A DNA stretch of 64,000 nt. It comes from Megalonaias nervosa. Taxonomy: Eukaryota; Mollusca; Bivalvia; Unionida; Unionidae. The stretch is from the NCBI GenBank assembly GCA_016617855.1, contig JAECUM010003640.1, positions 1 to 64,000 of the forward strand. Reading direction: 5' to 3'. Positions within the stretch are counted from its first letter, which is position 1, and the number at the start of each line of letters is the position of its first letter. The notes under the pieces are model-generated. The model made no database searches. It saw nothing but the letters and a program-made list of their open reading frames with translations, and was not told the origin of the DNA. Shown here piece after piece: positions 37,068-49,900 of the stretch. The position numbers and the translations under genes are program-made.

Positions 37068-37454
37068 AACTCTTTTTTAACCACGGTTGACCATAGGATC
37101 ATATGGTGCGATGATGTGTGCTAAGTACAACACTCATCTGCCAGAAATTGGGTTGATATGGTTAGAATTGTTTGCTTCTGTGACTTCTGATTGGTAATGT
37201 TACACAAATGGAAAGATGGTCATAATATGTACAATACAGAGTGGCGGAATGCTTTCCTAAATCTTTTCTGCCATTGAAAAACTACTCTTTTCAAGACGCT
37301 TCGAATGTTAGTGTCACGGCCATAGTATTGGGTGCAAAGTCTGCACTTTGCTTTGGTCTGAATGATATATATTAGCCAAGCTTTTGTGAAGCTGACGCAA
37401 GAAGCCCACAAATATTGTCGGCTCAGGCACCTGGGTGAAATTGTGTAAAGCATG

Positions 37455-37545
37455 CACGATGTTCGTGCTGTGTTTCGTCAGACTTAGTCATAATGCCAAG
37501 TACGCCTGATGTTCGTATTGTGTTTGGTCAGGCTTAATCATAATA
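37455..37545. repeat. ~52-bp direct duplication
   Basis: GATGTTCGTGCTGTGTTTCG at 37457 recurs at 37509 as GATGTTCGTATTGTGTTTGG, each followed by TCAG-CTTA-TCATAAT. Confidence 0.7.
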
Positions 37546-37990
37546 CTTTCTTCTGAAATGTATTCCTGATGTAGACTTTAGTCGTCAAGTCATTCTCTGA
37601 ATGTCGAAATTGTAGACCCAAATGTTGGCTTAGGCTTATGTTTCCTTGACTGTGTTTTCAATTTAAAAAAAATGAATGGATTATGTAATTAACTGTGTTT
37701 GACCTAATTAAAGTAATTCTAAATTTAATTGGTAGTTTTCTTTCTTTCTTATTGCTTGTTACAAGTAATATTATTTATTTCCACATCTTCACAAGTAAAC
37801 ATATAGTTTGAGAGGTTTACTCTTTTTCTCTCTACTCCTCCTGTGGTTTCGTTTGTTTTACCCTGTTGTTCTCGTGCTTTCTTATGCGTATTGTGATTGT
37901 TTTATTATTTATTTATGTTAGGCTTCTCCACTATTACATTTTGCTATTCTCTTGGACATTTTATGGTTTAGCACACTAGTTTAACCAAAA

Positions 37991-38064
<74 letters not shown>
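37991..38064. repeat. (TG)5-(TA)32 microsatellite
   Basis: Short TG run passing into a long TA run. The overlapping open frame is an artefact (Tyr-Ile repeats). Confidence 0.97.
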
Positions 38065-38067
<3 letters not shown>

Positions 38068-38161
38068 GTCGTTTGTTGTGTTTTAACTCGGCACAATATT
38101 CAGTTAAGTTGCATGAATGAGGAAATGTTGTGCTTTATAAAAAATGGTTTTGAGAGAAGGT

Positions 38162-38307
38162 GCATTATTAAACTAAAAGGCCTACCAATTTATATGGCAT
38201 TATTAAACTGAAAGGCCTACCAATTTATATGGCATTATTAAACTGAAAGGCCTACCAATTTATATGGCATTATTAAACTGAAAGGCCTACAAATTTCTAT
38301 GGCATTT
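38162..38307. repeat. 35-bp minisatellite, ~4 copies
   Basis: Units read GCATTATTAAACTGAAAGGC followed by CTACCAATTTATATG. Copies are nearly identical, so the expansion is recent. Confidence 0.93.
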
Positions 38308-38515
38308 GCATACAGTGTTCTTTGGAATCACTATAGTTAGATGAGTGTACTGGGCATTTCGTCAACATAACTCCGGTACATACACATGAACAGCTCAGCA
38401 TAATAATCCAACATCACAGCTGTGCAATTCAATCAGTAACCACGATGCTTCTCTCAGGACTAATTCTTATACCGTCGTAGAACTAACGGGTAAAATAGTA
38501 GGACGGTGACATATA

Positions 38516-38725
38516 CAGTATGTACTCGCTTATAAGACGGTTCCAACTGCAAACTGCGCAGACCCAGAAATGCCAGCGCATTATGCGCCGGCAGATATGG
38601 ATATGTGTAGTTTGTTAGGAGTAATCACTAGAACAAACAAATAGACTCTGATCAGCAGGCGCATTATGCTACGGCAGATCAAGACCTTTGTTGTCTGGAG
38701 TTTGACTTTGGAGTATATACGGCAG
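38516..38725. mobile_element. MITE with CGCTTATAAG termini, copy B
   Basis: The left end is CAGTATGTACTCGCTTATAAG; the right end GGAGTATATACGG is its decayed inverse. Inside are AACTGCAAACTGCGCAGACC, GCGCATTATGCGCCGGCAGA, GAGTAATCACTAGAACAAAC and GATCAGCAGGCGCATTATGC blocks, which match copy A at 12.8 kb in order and spacing. It is ~210 bp with no coding capacity. A TA target duplication is possible but not proven. Confidence 0.7.
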
Positions 38726-39117
38726 GTATGATTTGCAGTATAATTTACGAAAAAATTGTTACCATTGAAAACATCTTCGGATTGTGTTCCTGTTTATATT
38801 AGTTTTTAATAATTTCGCAATACCTTATTATTATATGTTATATAAATGTGAAATGAAATTACATATAGAGACCGTCTCACTTAATCTTTGTATCAAACAA
38901 GAGTTTAAAGCTAAAATGAAGCATTCAACTTAAGAGACTGGCCGAGTTTTTGCCGTAATATGGAATAATAAAATCCCTAAATAATGAGACCACCCAAGAG
39001 ATTCTGGTAGCAGTATCAAATAACATATGATATTTCTATGGCAATTATGCCATAATCTATATTTGAGTGATTTCACTCCGTTGAAAGATTTGATACTACA
39101 CGAAGAACATTCCAGAT

Positions 39118-39380
39118 TAAACATATTTCAAAAGGCCTCATCAAGAAACATATTTCAAAGGCCTCAACACGAAGCATATTTCAATAGCCTCATCATGAAA
39201 CATATTTCAAAGGCCTCATCAAGAAACATATTTCAAATGCCTCATCAAGAAACAAACTTCAAAGGCCTCGTCAAGAAACATTTTAATGGCCTCATCAAGA
39301 AACATATTCAAAGGCCTTAACACGAAACATATTTCAAAGGCCTCATCAAGAAATATATTTCAAAGGCCTCATCACGAAAC
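39118..39380. repeat. 26-bp minisatellite, ~10 copies
   Basis: Units read AAACATATTTCAAAGGCCTC followed by ATCAAG, with variants AACACG and ATCACG and two shortened units. Contiguous without spacers. Confidence 0.93.
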
Positions 39381-39383
39381 CGA

Positions 39384-40580
39384 ATCACTCATCTGTTTGG
39401 CTTTATACCCCATGGTTTGCCTTTAATTGTTGTTTCGAACAGACATTTTCAAGTAAAAGTATTTGCTTTAGATTCAATAAGTTAAACAAACGTTCATGAA
39501 TAATAAAGGAATGGTAAAATGTTAATGAAGCTAATATACGCTACTTTATTGATTTTAATGTGATCAATAAATACAAATCCATGGTAAGGACTTCTGTCGA
39601 GCGAGAGCCAACTCTTACTCCACGACAAAGGTATTCTCAAACATTATTAAGATGAGTATGCATACCATTGATGTTAAAATAATTTACTGACGATGAAAGA
39701 TTTTGAAGCTCGTTTGAGTTATAAATACAATTTATGGAAGCACACTACACTGATTAAGGTGCAGATTGGGCTTAATAAGACCAAATAACTTCCAATCAGA
39801 AATATTTCGTTTTAAACTGTCTGTGGGCGAGACATAATGTTGGTAAGCTATACACTAGACACTCATAATAGTTTTCAATAATAAAATAATCAGTTAATTG
39901 TCAACATGAAAATGCAATTAAAATACATAATTTACTTAAATTTTGTGTTTTGAAAGCTTATACACTTTTCCTTATGTATTAATTTCATTTAAAAAAAAAG
40001 TCTTACAGTGTTACAAAGGTAACATAACTTAAAGAGACGGATCGATAACATAATTAAAATCAGTGTAAAGTACTGTCACGCCGACAGATCACACGAAAGA
40101 CATACCAGGAACTTCTGACGGCAATTACATACACGCAGGCACACGCATATCATTGGGGAGTATGGTAACATCTTTATTTGAGTGCATTTAGCTCCCAGGA
40201 AAATGGGTCACGATTCAAGTTTTATTAATTAGTTAGAGTATGATCACGACATAGGAACATTTATCAAACTGGCTTTGTTTCGCCTGGTTGACTTTCATTC
40301 TCAGTGACAACGTGACTGTTTGTGTACCAGTTCTCGCTGCTTAGCAACAAGTGTTATTAATATCGGTTTATGACAAAAACAAAATAAAGCCATTGAACAA
40401 AATAAGTACAAACATTTGCACACCAAATATACATGGCCTAATTGCTTGTATATTGTGAACAAAGGACATACATTTTTCACAGGGATATTTGCATGTCGAC
40501 AACCGAGTTAGGTTTCTATTTTTGCTGTGCAATATAGGAAATAGAAAAATTTATCAGAGGCCTATGCGTTATATGTGTAC
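39384..40580. other. No supportable feature
   Basis: AT-rich spacer between two minisatellites; no gene or element recognised. Confidence 0.5.
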
Positions 40581-40582
40581 AG

Positions 40583-40800
40583 ATAGTCCACAAAATGTGT
40601 CAAATAGTCCACAAAATGTGTCAAATAATCCACAAAAAAATGTATCAAATAGTCCACAACATGCGTACAAATAATTCACAAAATGTGTTAAATAGTCCAC
40701 AAAATGTGCATATATAGTCCGCAAAATATGTACAAATAGTCCACAGAATGTATCAAATAGTCCACAAAATGTGTCAAATAGTCCACAAAATGTGTCCAAT
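40583..40800. repeat. 21-bp minisatellite, ~10 copies
   Basis: Units read ATAGTCCACAAAATGTGTCAA. Because 21 is a multiple of three, the minus strand shows a Phe-Asp-Thr-Phe-Cys-Gly-Leu repeat; this follows from the period and is not good evidence of coding. Confidence 0.93.
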
Positions 40801-41092
40801 ACTAAATTGGTCAGTTTTATTTTCCTAGAATATATGGACACGTAAAGATAAGGATCGTCCAAATGAGACTTGTCATGTCAAAATATCATTAATCAGAAAG
40901 ATTTTGTTCAACCTGGATGCGTCTTTCTTCCTGAATAAGACAAATGCTTTATAACAAAGATTATTGATGGAAGTTATTTTTAATTTTATTGCTAAACGTT
41001 CTCTTCATATTTTTCTACAGTGCTAACTATAAATATCTAGTTTATTTATTATTTTTAAGTCATTATATTTGATAGAGAATCTCATTTCAGAT

Positions 41093-41384
41093 AATACAGT
41101 CAGGGCCGGCCTTGGGCCGATTGGACTGATTTGGCCCAATCGGACCCCTAACTGATAGGGGCCCTGCGCTTTAGTAATTTTTAAAAATATATCAATAGAG
41201 AGAAAATAATTTTAAAGCGATGGAAGAAACATTTAAGTTCAACATCATATAAAACTTGTTTAAAAGTTTATTTCCAAATATCGTGCCCCCAGGTGGCCCA
41301 GCGTGTAAATCCCGAGGGGGGGGGGGGGCGCCAAAATGATCCAAATCGGGTCCCGCGTTTGCTGCGGCCGGTGCTGAATACAGT
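41093..41384. mobile_element. hAT MITE with exact 8-bp target duplication
   Basis: The element proper is 41101-41376 (276 bp). It starts CAGGGCCGGCCTTGG; the right end read inversely is CAGCACCGGCCGCAG, giving an 11-bp terminal repeat with two mismatches. AATACAGT flanks it on both sides (41093-41100 and 41377-41384). CAG...CCGGCC ends plus an 8-bp duplication are the signature of hAT transposons. There is no coding sequence, so it would depend on a transposase elsewhere. The interior has GC-rich subterminal parts and a poly-G run at 41325-41338. Confidence 0.9.
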
Positions 41385-42264
41385 ATCTAGAAGCATTCGA
41401 CTGAGAACAGTTACAACTTTGTCTACAAATTAAGGAACATTACAACCATGACACTTGTCTTTTAGAGATGGCATCGGAGAATAAAGGATGTATCAATATA
41501 TACAAGCTTTTTATAAATTTAAATGCTATATAGGGTGTTATCTGAATTGACCATTACAAAGTTTATCATCATCTCGAGTAAAGATTACAGACATTTCTGT
41601 AGATATATTTTCCAAACAATTCCTGCTGCATAAAGAAAAAACATTTTGAAGCCAAGCTTTGTATCTAATCTGAAAATGTCATTCTTTGCTACTTAGTGGA
41701 AATAAATTAGCTTGTTCAAAACTATTTTATAATAATATCTGTAAAAAAGACGACTCATGGGACTTTGTCACTAGTGGATCGAAAGGTATGCCTGTAATCC
41801 CGTGCATTGACTCATATGCATGGATCAAATAGATCCGAGGTTAATTTCTAGTGTCGCCTATGTGGTATTATTTATATCGATTGGTGACGCCGTTGATGGT
41901 AAATTATGTAAAATATCTCGAGCAGAGGATGACTTTGTTTCTTGAAATACATACCATCGAAAACATTAATTATTTTGCAAGTTTATATTGTTTTACGGTT
42001 CATAATAGTGACACTGACAAAGTTCCCCGGTGGACTGCAGGCTCTGCGCCTTGCTGTCGACGGTGCTGTTAAATGGCTAGGCATGCACTGCATACGATAA
42101 ATAAATAGTAAATAATAGTGAACTTGCTTTACTAACGTACAAAATCTGTGTAATCTGTGAATCTGACGGAAAGAAAGATCGAAAGAAAACTATTATAACG
42201 TTTCACGTTATGGATAAAAGACTTTTAGAAATATGTGCTTGCAAAATAGAAGTGTAATAAATAT
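41385..42264. other. No supportable feature
   Basis: AT-rich; one 73-codon plus-strand frame (from 41851) has no recognised domain. Confidence 0.5.
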
Positions 42265-42362
42265 AACAAGAATATCAGGTGTGCCTGATATGACCCTCCT
42301 GGCAAGAAGAGTAAGCAATAACAAGAATATGAGTTGTGCTTGATATCACCCTCCTGGCAATA
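42265..42362. repeat. 54-bp direct duplication
   Basis: AACAAGAATAT starts both copies (42265 and 42319), followed by a GTGCCTGATATGACCCTCCTGG-like block. Confidence 0.85.
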
Positions 42363-42677
42363 GCTACTGCAGTTACCTGTAAAGTTTATCATTCTTTTAT
42401 TGGTTTCCTAAAATATGCAATGTATCTTTATGCAAACGAGCTAGAAATCTTTACATTTTGAGCACAAAACCTCATCAATTGTGTCTAATCAAAAGCATTT
42501 TAAAAGCAATTTAGTTCACCTTGCTTGTGGATAAAAATGCTTTAAAATTATTCAAAAAATGATTTATTACCTTATCAGTCAATTTATACCATGACAATCG
42601 TATTACATTTCTCACATCCAGTCACCGACACACAAACCGTAACGAATTTGTAATTTTTGTATGAAAGTTGTGCTGCT

Positions 42678-42884
42678 TAAATATTCATATGCGCCCAAGA
42701 CTAAATTTTTACCCCGATCTATGTAAGTTGCACTGGTTATATATATTCACATACGGCAAAGATTTTTTTACCTCGTTCTATTTAACTTACACTGGCTATA
42801 TATTCATATCCGGCAAATATTATTTTTTTTACCTCGTTCTATATACGTTACACTAGCTATTTATTCATATTCGCCAGAGATTGA
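42678..42884. repeat. ~60-bp minisatellite, ~3.5 copies
   Basis: Degenerate units of about 57-64 bp contain ATATTCATATNCGGCAAAGA, a T-rich run, ACCTCGTTCTATTTA and CTTACACTGGCTAT. The T-run length varies between copies. Confidence 0.75.
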
Positions 42885-43222
42885 AAGGACTTTTAGGTGC
42901 AACCTCGAAAATACAACTACCGCTGCACAAAAAGTACACATCAAACAAGGCGTCAATAGTTTTCCTACGTGCTACATACAAGCGTTTAGTTTTCAAACAA
43001 TTAATAACAGTGCACTTTCAACACATGAAAGTGTGCTTTTAGGATAGCAAATAAAACGATTGTTTCCTCCGTTTGGTCGATTAGAAGCACTTTAGAGCAA
43101 AATAGCAGAATAATAATGTAGGTAATATAAATGTCGTTTATGATGCTTCTGTCACTTACCGATAAACTGGGAATAGTATTGATCGAGTCTTTAAATTGCA
43201 TGACATAGCATCTATCCCATAG

Positions 43223-43227
43223 TAAAT

Positions 43228-43258
<31 letters not shown>

Positions 43259-43262
43259 TTTC
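43223..43262. repeat. (TTTA)n microsatellite
   Basis: About ten uninterrupted TTTA units. Confidence 0.95.
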
Positions 43263-43611
43263 TCCTCCGAACCCAAATTTGGTTGCACTCGCTAGTAATT
43301 GAGCAAGCATACTTGTTCACTTTTTCCCTTCATTTAATTATTTTATTATTTTTAGTTTATTTTTTTTAATTTTTTTTTTTGTTGCTTTCGTAATCAACAT
43401 TTGTCCTGTATACTATAGCTGTATCACTTTTTTTTTTAACAAAAGTACAAATATGTATTTGATTCTTTCCTCACTTTCTCTCTCTTCCCCATTTTGCTTT
43501 CATTTCTCAGTTAGAACAGTTCTTGTTTTTCAGTCGATGTAGAAATTTGAACTTTTTAATCTGATTTTGTGATACGTATTTGTAATACGTATTTTCTGTA
43601 AATCTCCCAAG

Positions 43612-43985
43612 ACAAGCCCATACTAGCTGATAACCCCATCTCCAGCAGATTATATATTAAATGTTTGTATCGCATATATCGTCAACCTCTCCCATGATAA
43701 ATCCATACTGGCTGATAACCCCATCCCCAACAGATTTTGTGTTAAGTGTTGGTGTTAAACAAGCCATGTTCCTGCGAGAAGCCCGTGCTGAATGATAACC
43801 TCCCGAACAACAGATTTTGTGTTGAGTTTGTTTTGTATGTGCCGTGTAATTCTCCCACTAAAAGCCTATGCTGAACGACAGTACCATCCAAAACAGATTT
43901 TGTGTTAAGCGTTTGTGTTGCACATGCCATGTAACTCTCCTGCGATAAGCCGTTGCTGAATAACAACCCCATCCCCAACATTTTT
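43612..43985. repeat. ~80-85 bp degenerate tandem repeat, ~4.5 copies
   Basis: A CAGATTTTGTGTTAAG block recurs at about 43646 (degenerate), 43731, 43811 and 43894, each preceded by CTGATAACCCCATCCCCAA or a variant and followed by GCCATGTAACTCTCC or a variant. Steps of 80-85 bp and ~20% divergence indicate an old array. Confidence 0.8.
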
Positions 43986-43989
43986 AAAA

Positions 43990-46900
43990 ACTCTTAATAA
44001 TTTTCATGCAAGAAAATCCCTTTACCTATTATAAACCAATTATCTGATTTTCCTCGTTTACATGGCAGGCTGCCTGGGGTTATCGTGAAAGAAATACTGT
44101 TTCGTTTTAACCAGAAGAGCTGGCCTAATCCATGAATTAAAACCGTACAAGTTCTTTCGCTTTTACCACCCATTTTTGTTTAGTTCAAAGTTTTGAAATG
44201 TCTGTTATACATGTATCTAGTTGTTACAACATATTTGGCAACGAAAGTAGATAACAAAACAGAAAAATACAGTTTGGTCACTATTGTATTCGGTTCCTTA
44301 TTATTTCGCAAGAAAAGATCATTTCCACTACAAGTCAGTAAATGTTTGTGAAATTTTCTAATTTGCTGAAATGTCCGCAAATTTTTATTAGCCCTGTGAT
44401 AACGTTGTATTGTATACTGTTATGCTGTGTTTTGACGCGACTAGTACATTTTCTTACGAATTACTTCATTGTCTTTTGATATATTGGCTTTGTTCTGTAG
44501 CATGCCTCGCATAAGAGCGTTTTGAAAACTGATCTATAATTTTAAAATGTCAGATTAACCTTTGACACGAAACAATGTCAATTTAAATAGCGTACCGTTT
44601 CGAGTATATCACAATATGACACTGTAAATTATAAGTCGTGTTTGCTATTACACCTATCTGCTACTAGAAGACTTCCAATGAACGTTTGGAATACACACAA
44701 CTAAACCAACTACAAACCTCTGAGATTAATCTGCAGTCCATACGGTTATCGCCTGTATCTGCCCGTAATTTACATTATATTACATTAAATTAATCATTGA
44801 CTTTTCATAAACATAACTGAGTGAAGCACGCATTTTAATCGACCCTGTTATCTTTCAATGTCCTGTTTGGATCAATACTTACATTTAAGAGTATCATGGC
44901 GGGTCCGATTTGCACCGAAGGCTTTATGTACTATCGAAATCAACTGGGACAAAACAAAAGACGTAATTTACCCCGAAAACTTCATGCACAGGACATAGAA
45001 GAAGTGTGCTGGGTGGTGTCAGTAGAATTTATTACTATTAGATGTACCATGAGTAATATTTTGCAAATAGGAAAATGAAAGATTTCTATTCTATGATGCA
45101 GCAAATGTTTTGGGATAGTTATTATGACACGTGATTTTTAGACAGGTAAGTCACCGGACATTTAATCAGTATTTCCAGATTTCAGGTTATATGGTTCAAG
45201 TATATTCAATGAGCGATTGATCACTGGTGCATTTACTATTAGTGTCAAATTAAATTAGATTTCACACAAGATGAACATTTTATCTTGAGATTACCGGCAT
45301 AATAGATGGGGCGAGGTGGGTGGTTGTGGTCTCGTGGTCATCTTGATTCATTTTCTTATGACCTTTTTTGACTACATATATTGGCAAAGATCACCTCACC
45401 TCCTTTAAGTGTTTTGGATCCAGGGTATAGAATGATCCCCACTAAATGTACAATCCGCTATTAACTTTTATACGCGTAAGTAAACATGTGTGCAATATAT
45501 TAAATCTCTGAGAAATTCATTTTAATGCTTAATAATTCTGATCAATAGTGTTGTCATGTTTGAACATTTAGACCCCGTTTTGTTTGTTTTATGTATGTGT
45601 AATATGTTTTATATGTAACAATGTCTTCATATATTCTTGTTTGTGTGTTTGCATCTTTTTTTATATGCGCGTCTTATGTATGACTGTCGTTGCTATTGTT
45701 TCCCTAGTGTCGTACTAGCTTATGCCCCGCGATTTTCGTTTAGGTACTGGATCAATTCATGTTATATTGCTTCATATAAAAACAGTATTTAGCTCCTAAT
45801 CTTAAGGAAAACAATTTGGTCTTTCAGTTCGTCATCATATTTTCGATCGGCAGCAAACTCCATTGACATATCTAGTCCCGATCTTTCACACTAATTGCAC
45901 AGATGATGTGTCTGCAAGTACTTGACATGATACGAAGGAAATTCTTACAGCTTCTAATTAATGGAGATATCAATACATGTCTAGCGGATTCTTATTTACA
46001 ATATGTCTGCGTAAATAGCCTTTTGCCTGAAGCCATTGAACTTAAAGCAATCTTCCCCCCCCCCTCCCCCGTCTCATTGTCCAAGGTTATATATATATAG
46101 TAAAACGTTTATCTCCAGGTGTAATGAATGTATTCTTGTTATTTGACTTTCCGTTGATGTATCATTCGTCCCAGGTGAGCATATTTTAGTATTTGGCAAT
46201 TTGATAAGGACTTTCCGACGAGAAGAAATATCTATAGTTAATCAAAACCAGTAGCTAATGCACATTACGGTGCATTGTATCTAACCCATGGCCCCCCCAC
46301 AGCTGGAATAAGTGTTACCTTTCATAGCCAAGTCTTTGACATTGTTTAAGGCTCTTTGGCATTGTTTAAGGCTCCTATCGTCATCTACGTTGAACCATTG
46401 TTAAAAATATATTAATATGTGATCGAGACAAAATAAATCGTGCATTTTGAAAACACCTGTTAACTTACGTTTGTGAATTACAATTAATCACTATCGTGCC
46501 CATTTATATCATGGTTGAACAAATGGTAAGGCTTTTACCATAAACAAATTTCTACAATGGTGTTTATTGTTCGCTGGGTGGCCGCCCTGTCATTTGAAAG
46601 TTTGGATACGACTGTTAGCTATCCCTTTCTCTGCCAGTTGTGTCCACGTATACTATCGTGTTCATTATCTAAATTGACGGTATTATTGATAAAACAGCAT
46701 ATATAAAAATGCTTTACATATAACATTCTTGCTATGGCAATAAAAGTAAAAATAATAAAAAATTAAATTTAAAAAGACTATGATCATAAGGTCATTGCAG
46801 AAATTGTTTGTAAATATGTTATGGGCCATTATTTTACGGCTAATATGCGATGACTGATAAATGCGAGCACATAATAGTTGTTGAGGTGAATAAAAACAAA

Positions 46901-49900
46901 TATGTTTGTTTTCTACGACACAAAGTAATGTACTAATTAGAACAACCAACTGACCAGATAAGTGTGACTTCATCTGTATACATATAAATATATGAATGGG
47001 AATTTACCAGACCTTGACTAAGAGAAATGAAAATTTGATACACGATCGGCTTAAGTGAGATAGAGGCATTGAACAAGCTGAACAACGGTTTTTGCATTTA
47101 ACATGTAAGTTTGACACTTTTCACCTGACACATTAAGAACGAGATAGTATCAAGACTGTGTTTTGTACACGTGTTTGTGAACTTAATGGCTCACCTGACA
47201 CAATGCCTTGGAAGAAAGAAAAGTATTTTCAAGTACAGAGATAAAATCGGCCTTTTCGACTAGTGTTACACAGATAAATATATTTTGATATATTTGGCAG
47301 AGACATATTTCCAAATTACTGCTTAATAAAATATGGCATAGTGATATAAAATAATAAAGAAATATGGCACAGTGAAACAAAACAAGAAAGAAATATGTTT
47401 AGATTTTTGCAGGTTTCTTGATGATATCTTGATGTTAATTTTTGTCCTATGTTAATATGTTATTTGACCATCAGCAAACTTCAGCATAAAGTATCTACAA
47501 ATATGTTCTCTTTGTGTCGTGACTTAAATTATCAAATTTGGAAGATTTGCAAGATTTTTATGTCTTGGGAGTGAGTTACCTTTGCATAACAAGGATAAAT
47601 ATCCTTGTCAAACCTGTAGGACCAAATCCTATCATCATGCAATTGCGAAACCTTACAGATTCTGAATGATAATTTATTATGCCTTGTGGTCACTATTGTG
47701 CTCACGTGCCTTGAATCTTTACAACATACATAATATTTATTTTATTTTTTCGGTTGTGATTTTTCCTAGTCATTGCAAATATCCATAACCTCTGCTAATT
47801 AAGGGCAACATCATTTGTCTATCAACGTAATCTAATAGTCCGGTTTCTTTTAATTATTTTTGTTTGTCTTTTATATAAACTCTATCAATCATCTCAAAAT
47901 TATATGGGTTTTAGAAGCTATGATATGACCATAATACACCACAGTTACATAACAGCAATAGTGTAGAGCGCTATACTGCAATAACATTAACACAAGCAAC
48001 CATAAAAGAAATATGGAGTAATATGAAAGTGAAAATAATATTAGAGGGCTGTCATATTATATAAGGGAGAAAAAATTGTTTAAAAAAAATATTACTTATT
48101 TAATTATGTCAATAATATTGTTACATATCGACTTGCTTTCTTCTATGAAATGTTGAAAATACATATTGTGCAAGCTAAGATATTGTAAGTGGATTCTTAA
48201 ACTGCATGAAAGAGTACCAGATTGTCTTACATGGGTATATTTTGCCACAAGAAATATCTGATATGAAAAAATCCGTTTTTAAGAGCTGTATAAAATTTGC
48301 ACTCCAAAACAAAATGTTATCCATCTTTTACGGCTTTTGTCACACAGCATGCATATGCTATAATTCGTATTATAGTTTCATTATTGCCGAAATATAAGAG
48401 CAGTTAAATCAGTGGTTCTACAAAATTGAACACAAAAAGTATCACATAAATTTCTATAGTAGCTTCCATCATCTTAACGAGACGTTATTTTAAAATACTG
48501 ATAAAATTTTATTAAAAATGTCAATGACAGAGATATGATGCTTCTGTAACTGTTATGGTCATGTGAGGGCCATTGTTTGTGTAACAAGCAGGCTGCTTTC
48601 GCACTAATGTTCAGGGAAGTGTCCAGTACAACAAAGTTCGTTAAGCGATGTGACCAAACATAGGCATATGCTTGAAGTCGTGCTTCTTACCGTTTCGGCT
48701 TCTATTCCTAAGTCTACAAGGTTTTCCTTTTTGATTTGATTTCGGATACTTCTGAGAACCTTATCCTCAGAAATTAACTCTGAAACATATAAGCTGGAGT
48801 TTCAGTCACATAATCAAAACCGTGTTTAGTTTCTGAGTCATTACGATACAGTTAACGATATCTTTCATGCCAATAATTACATGATATCGTACTGTTAATG
48901 CATGACTTGCATACATATGCTTATCTGAATTGCTACATCTGATCTTAATTCAATTAATTCCTTGGGACTTTTTACGCTTAGAATTCTCCGTTTTCATGCG
49001 AATCCCATTTTTGAACATATTTCTTCCTATTATATAATTCATACAATTTTTAGTAGAACTATTAACCTATATTTATAGAGAGATGTGCTTTTGTATTTTC
49101 AAGACATCACATTGTCTGTTTCTCCAAATGAGGTTATGCTTTTCTATCTTCGTCATACTGCAACAGCATACGATGTGCAGACGTGTGGTACAGATCAGTG
49201 ACAAAATCAACAGCTTCATTGATCTCATGAAATAAGAATCGAAACTCAGAAAGTACACTTTAGAATGAATTCAGAAATTCGTCCTTATTTTAATTCCATT
49301 TTTACCTGTCCATGATTTTACCAGTATTCATCTCGTCGGATGTACATGTGTTCTAATGTAGACCAGTGGAAAAGTGAACTCAGATATAATAGGGAAGTGG
49401 ACAGATTCAATCTAACAACCAGTGTCAATATCGGAACAATATTTAAAGAATTTCGTTAAGGCAGTCCTATAATCAACTGTGCTAGCCCCGTCATTAGCAA
49501 CACATCCGAATGAAATTTTCCTCTCGATTTTGGCGCATTATTGCATTTAAGATACGTAGAAAATAAATATTTTATACATATGTCAATCAGTGAGATACCA
49601 AATACACTACAAACAAATATTTCCACATCAAACCACATATAATTCATAGAAAGTGTTGTCTCCTAACATGAAATCAGCAGCACCACTCTATATCCAATCC
49701 TTAATTAAGCCTTGTTAAAAAATTAAATTTACCGCCAAAAAGAGAAAGTATCAGGATAGGAAGTTATTAGTTTTGACAGAACTCTTTCATCAAAAACTTC
49801 AAGCCCATTATATGAATTGTCAAGCGAATCATACACCGGAAGCCCTTGTGGTGGCAAAAATACAACAAAATAATAAATCCTTATCTGAATCGAAATAGTC

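Noticed and set aside
39118..40800. Regular short repeats considered as a CRISPR-like array
   Set aside because: The units are contiguous without unique spacers, and the sequence is eukaryotic; these are minisatellites.
44896..45078. 60-codon ATG frame with good start context
   Set aside because: Considered as a first coding exon for the 55.6 kb gene, but no convincing splice donor and no similarity could be seen.
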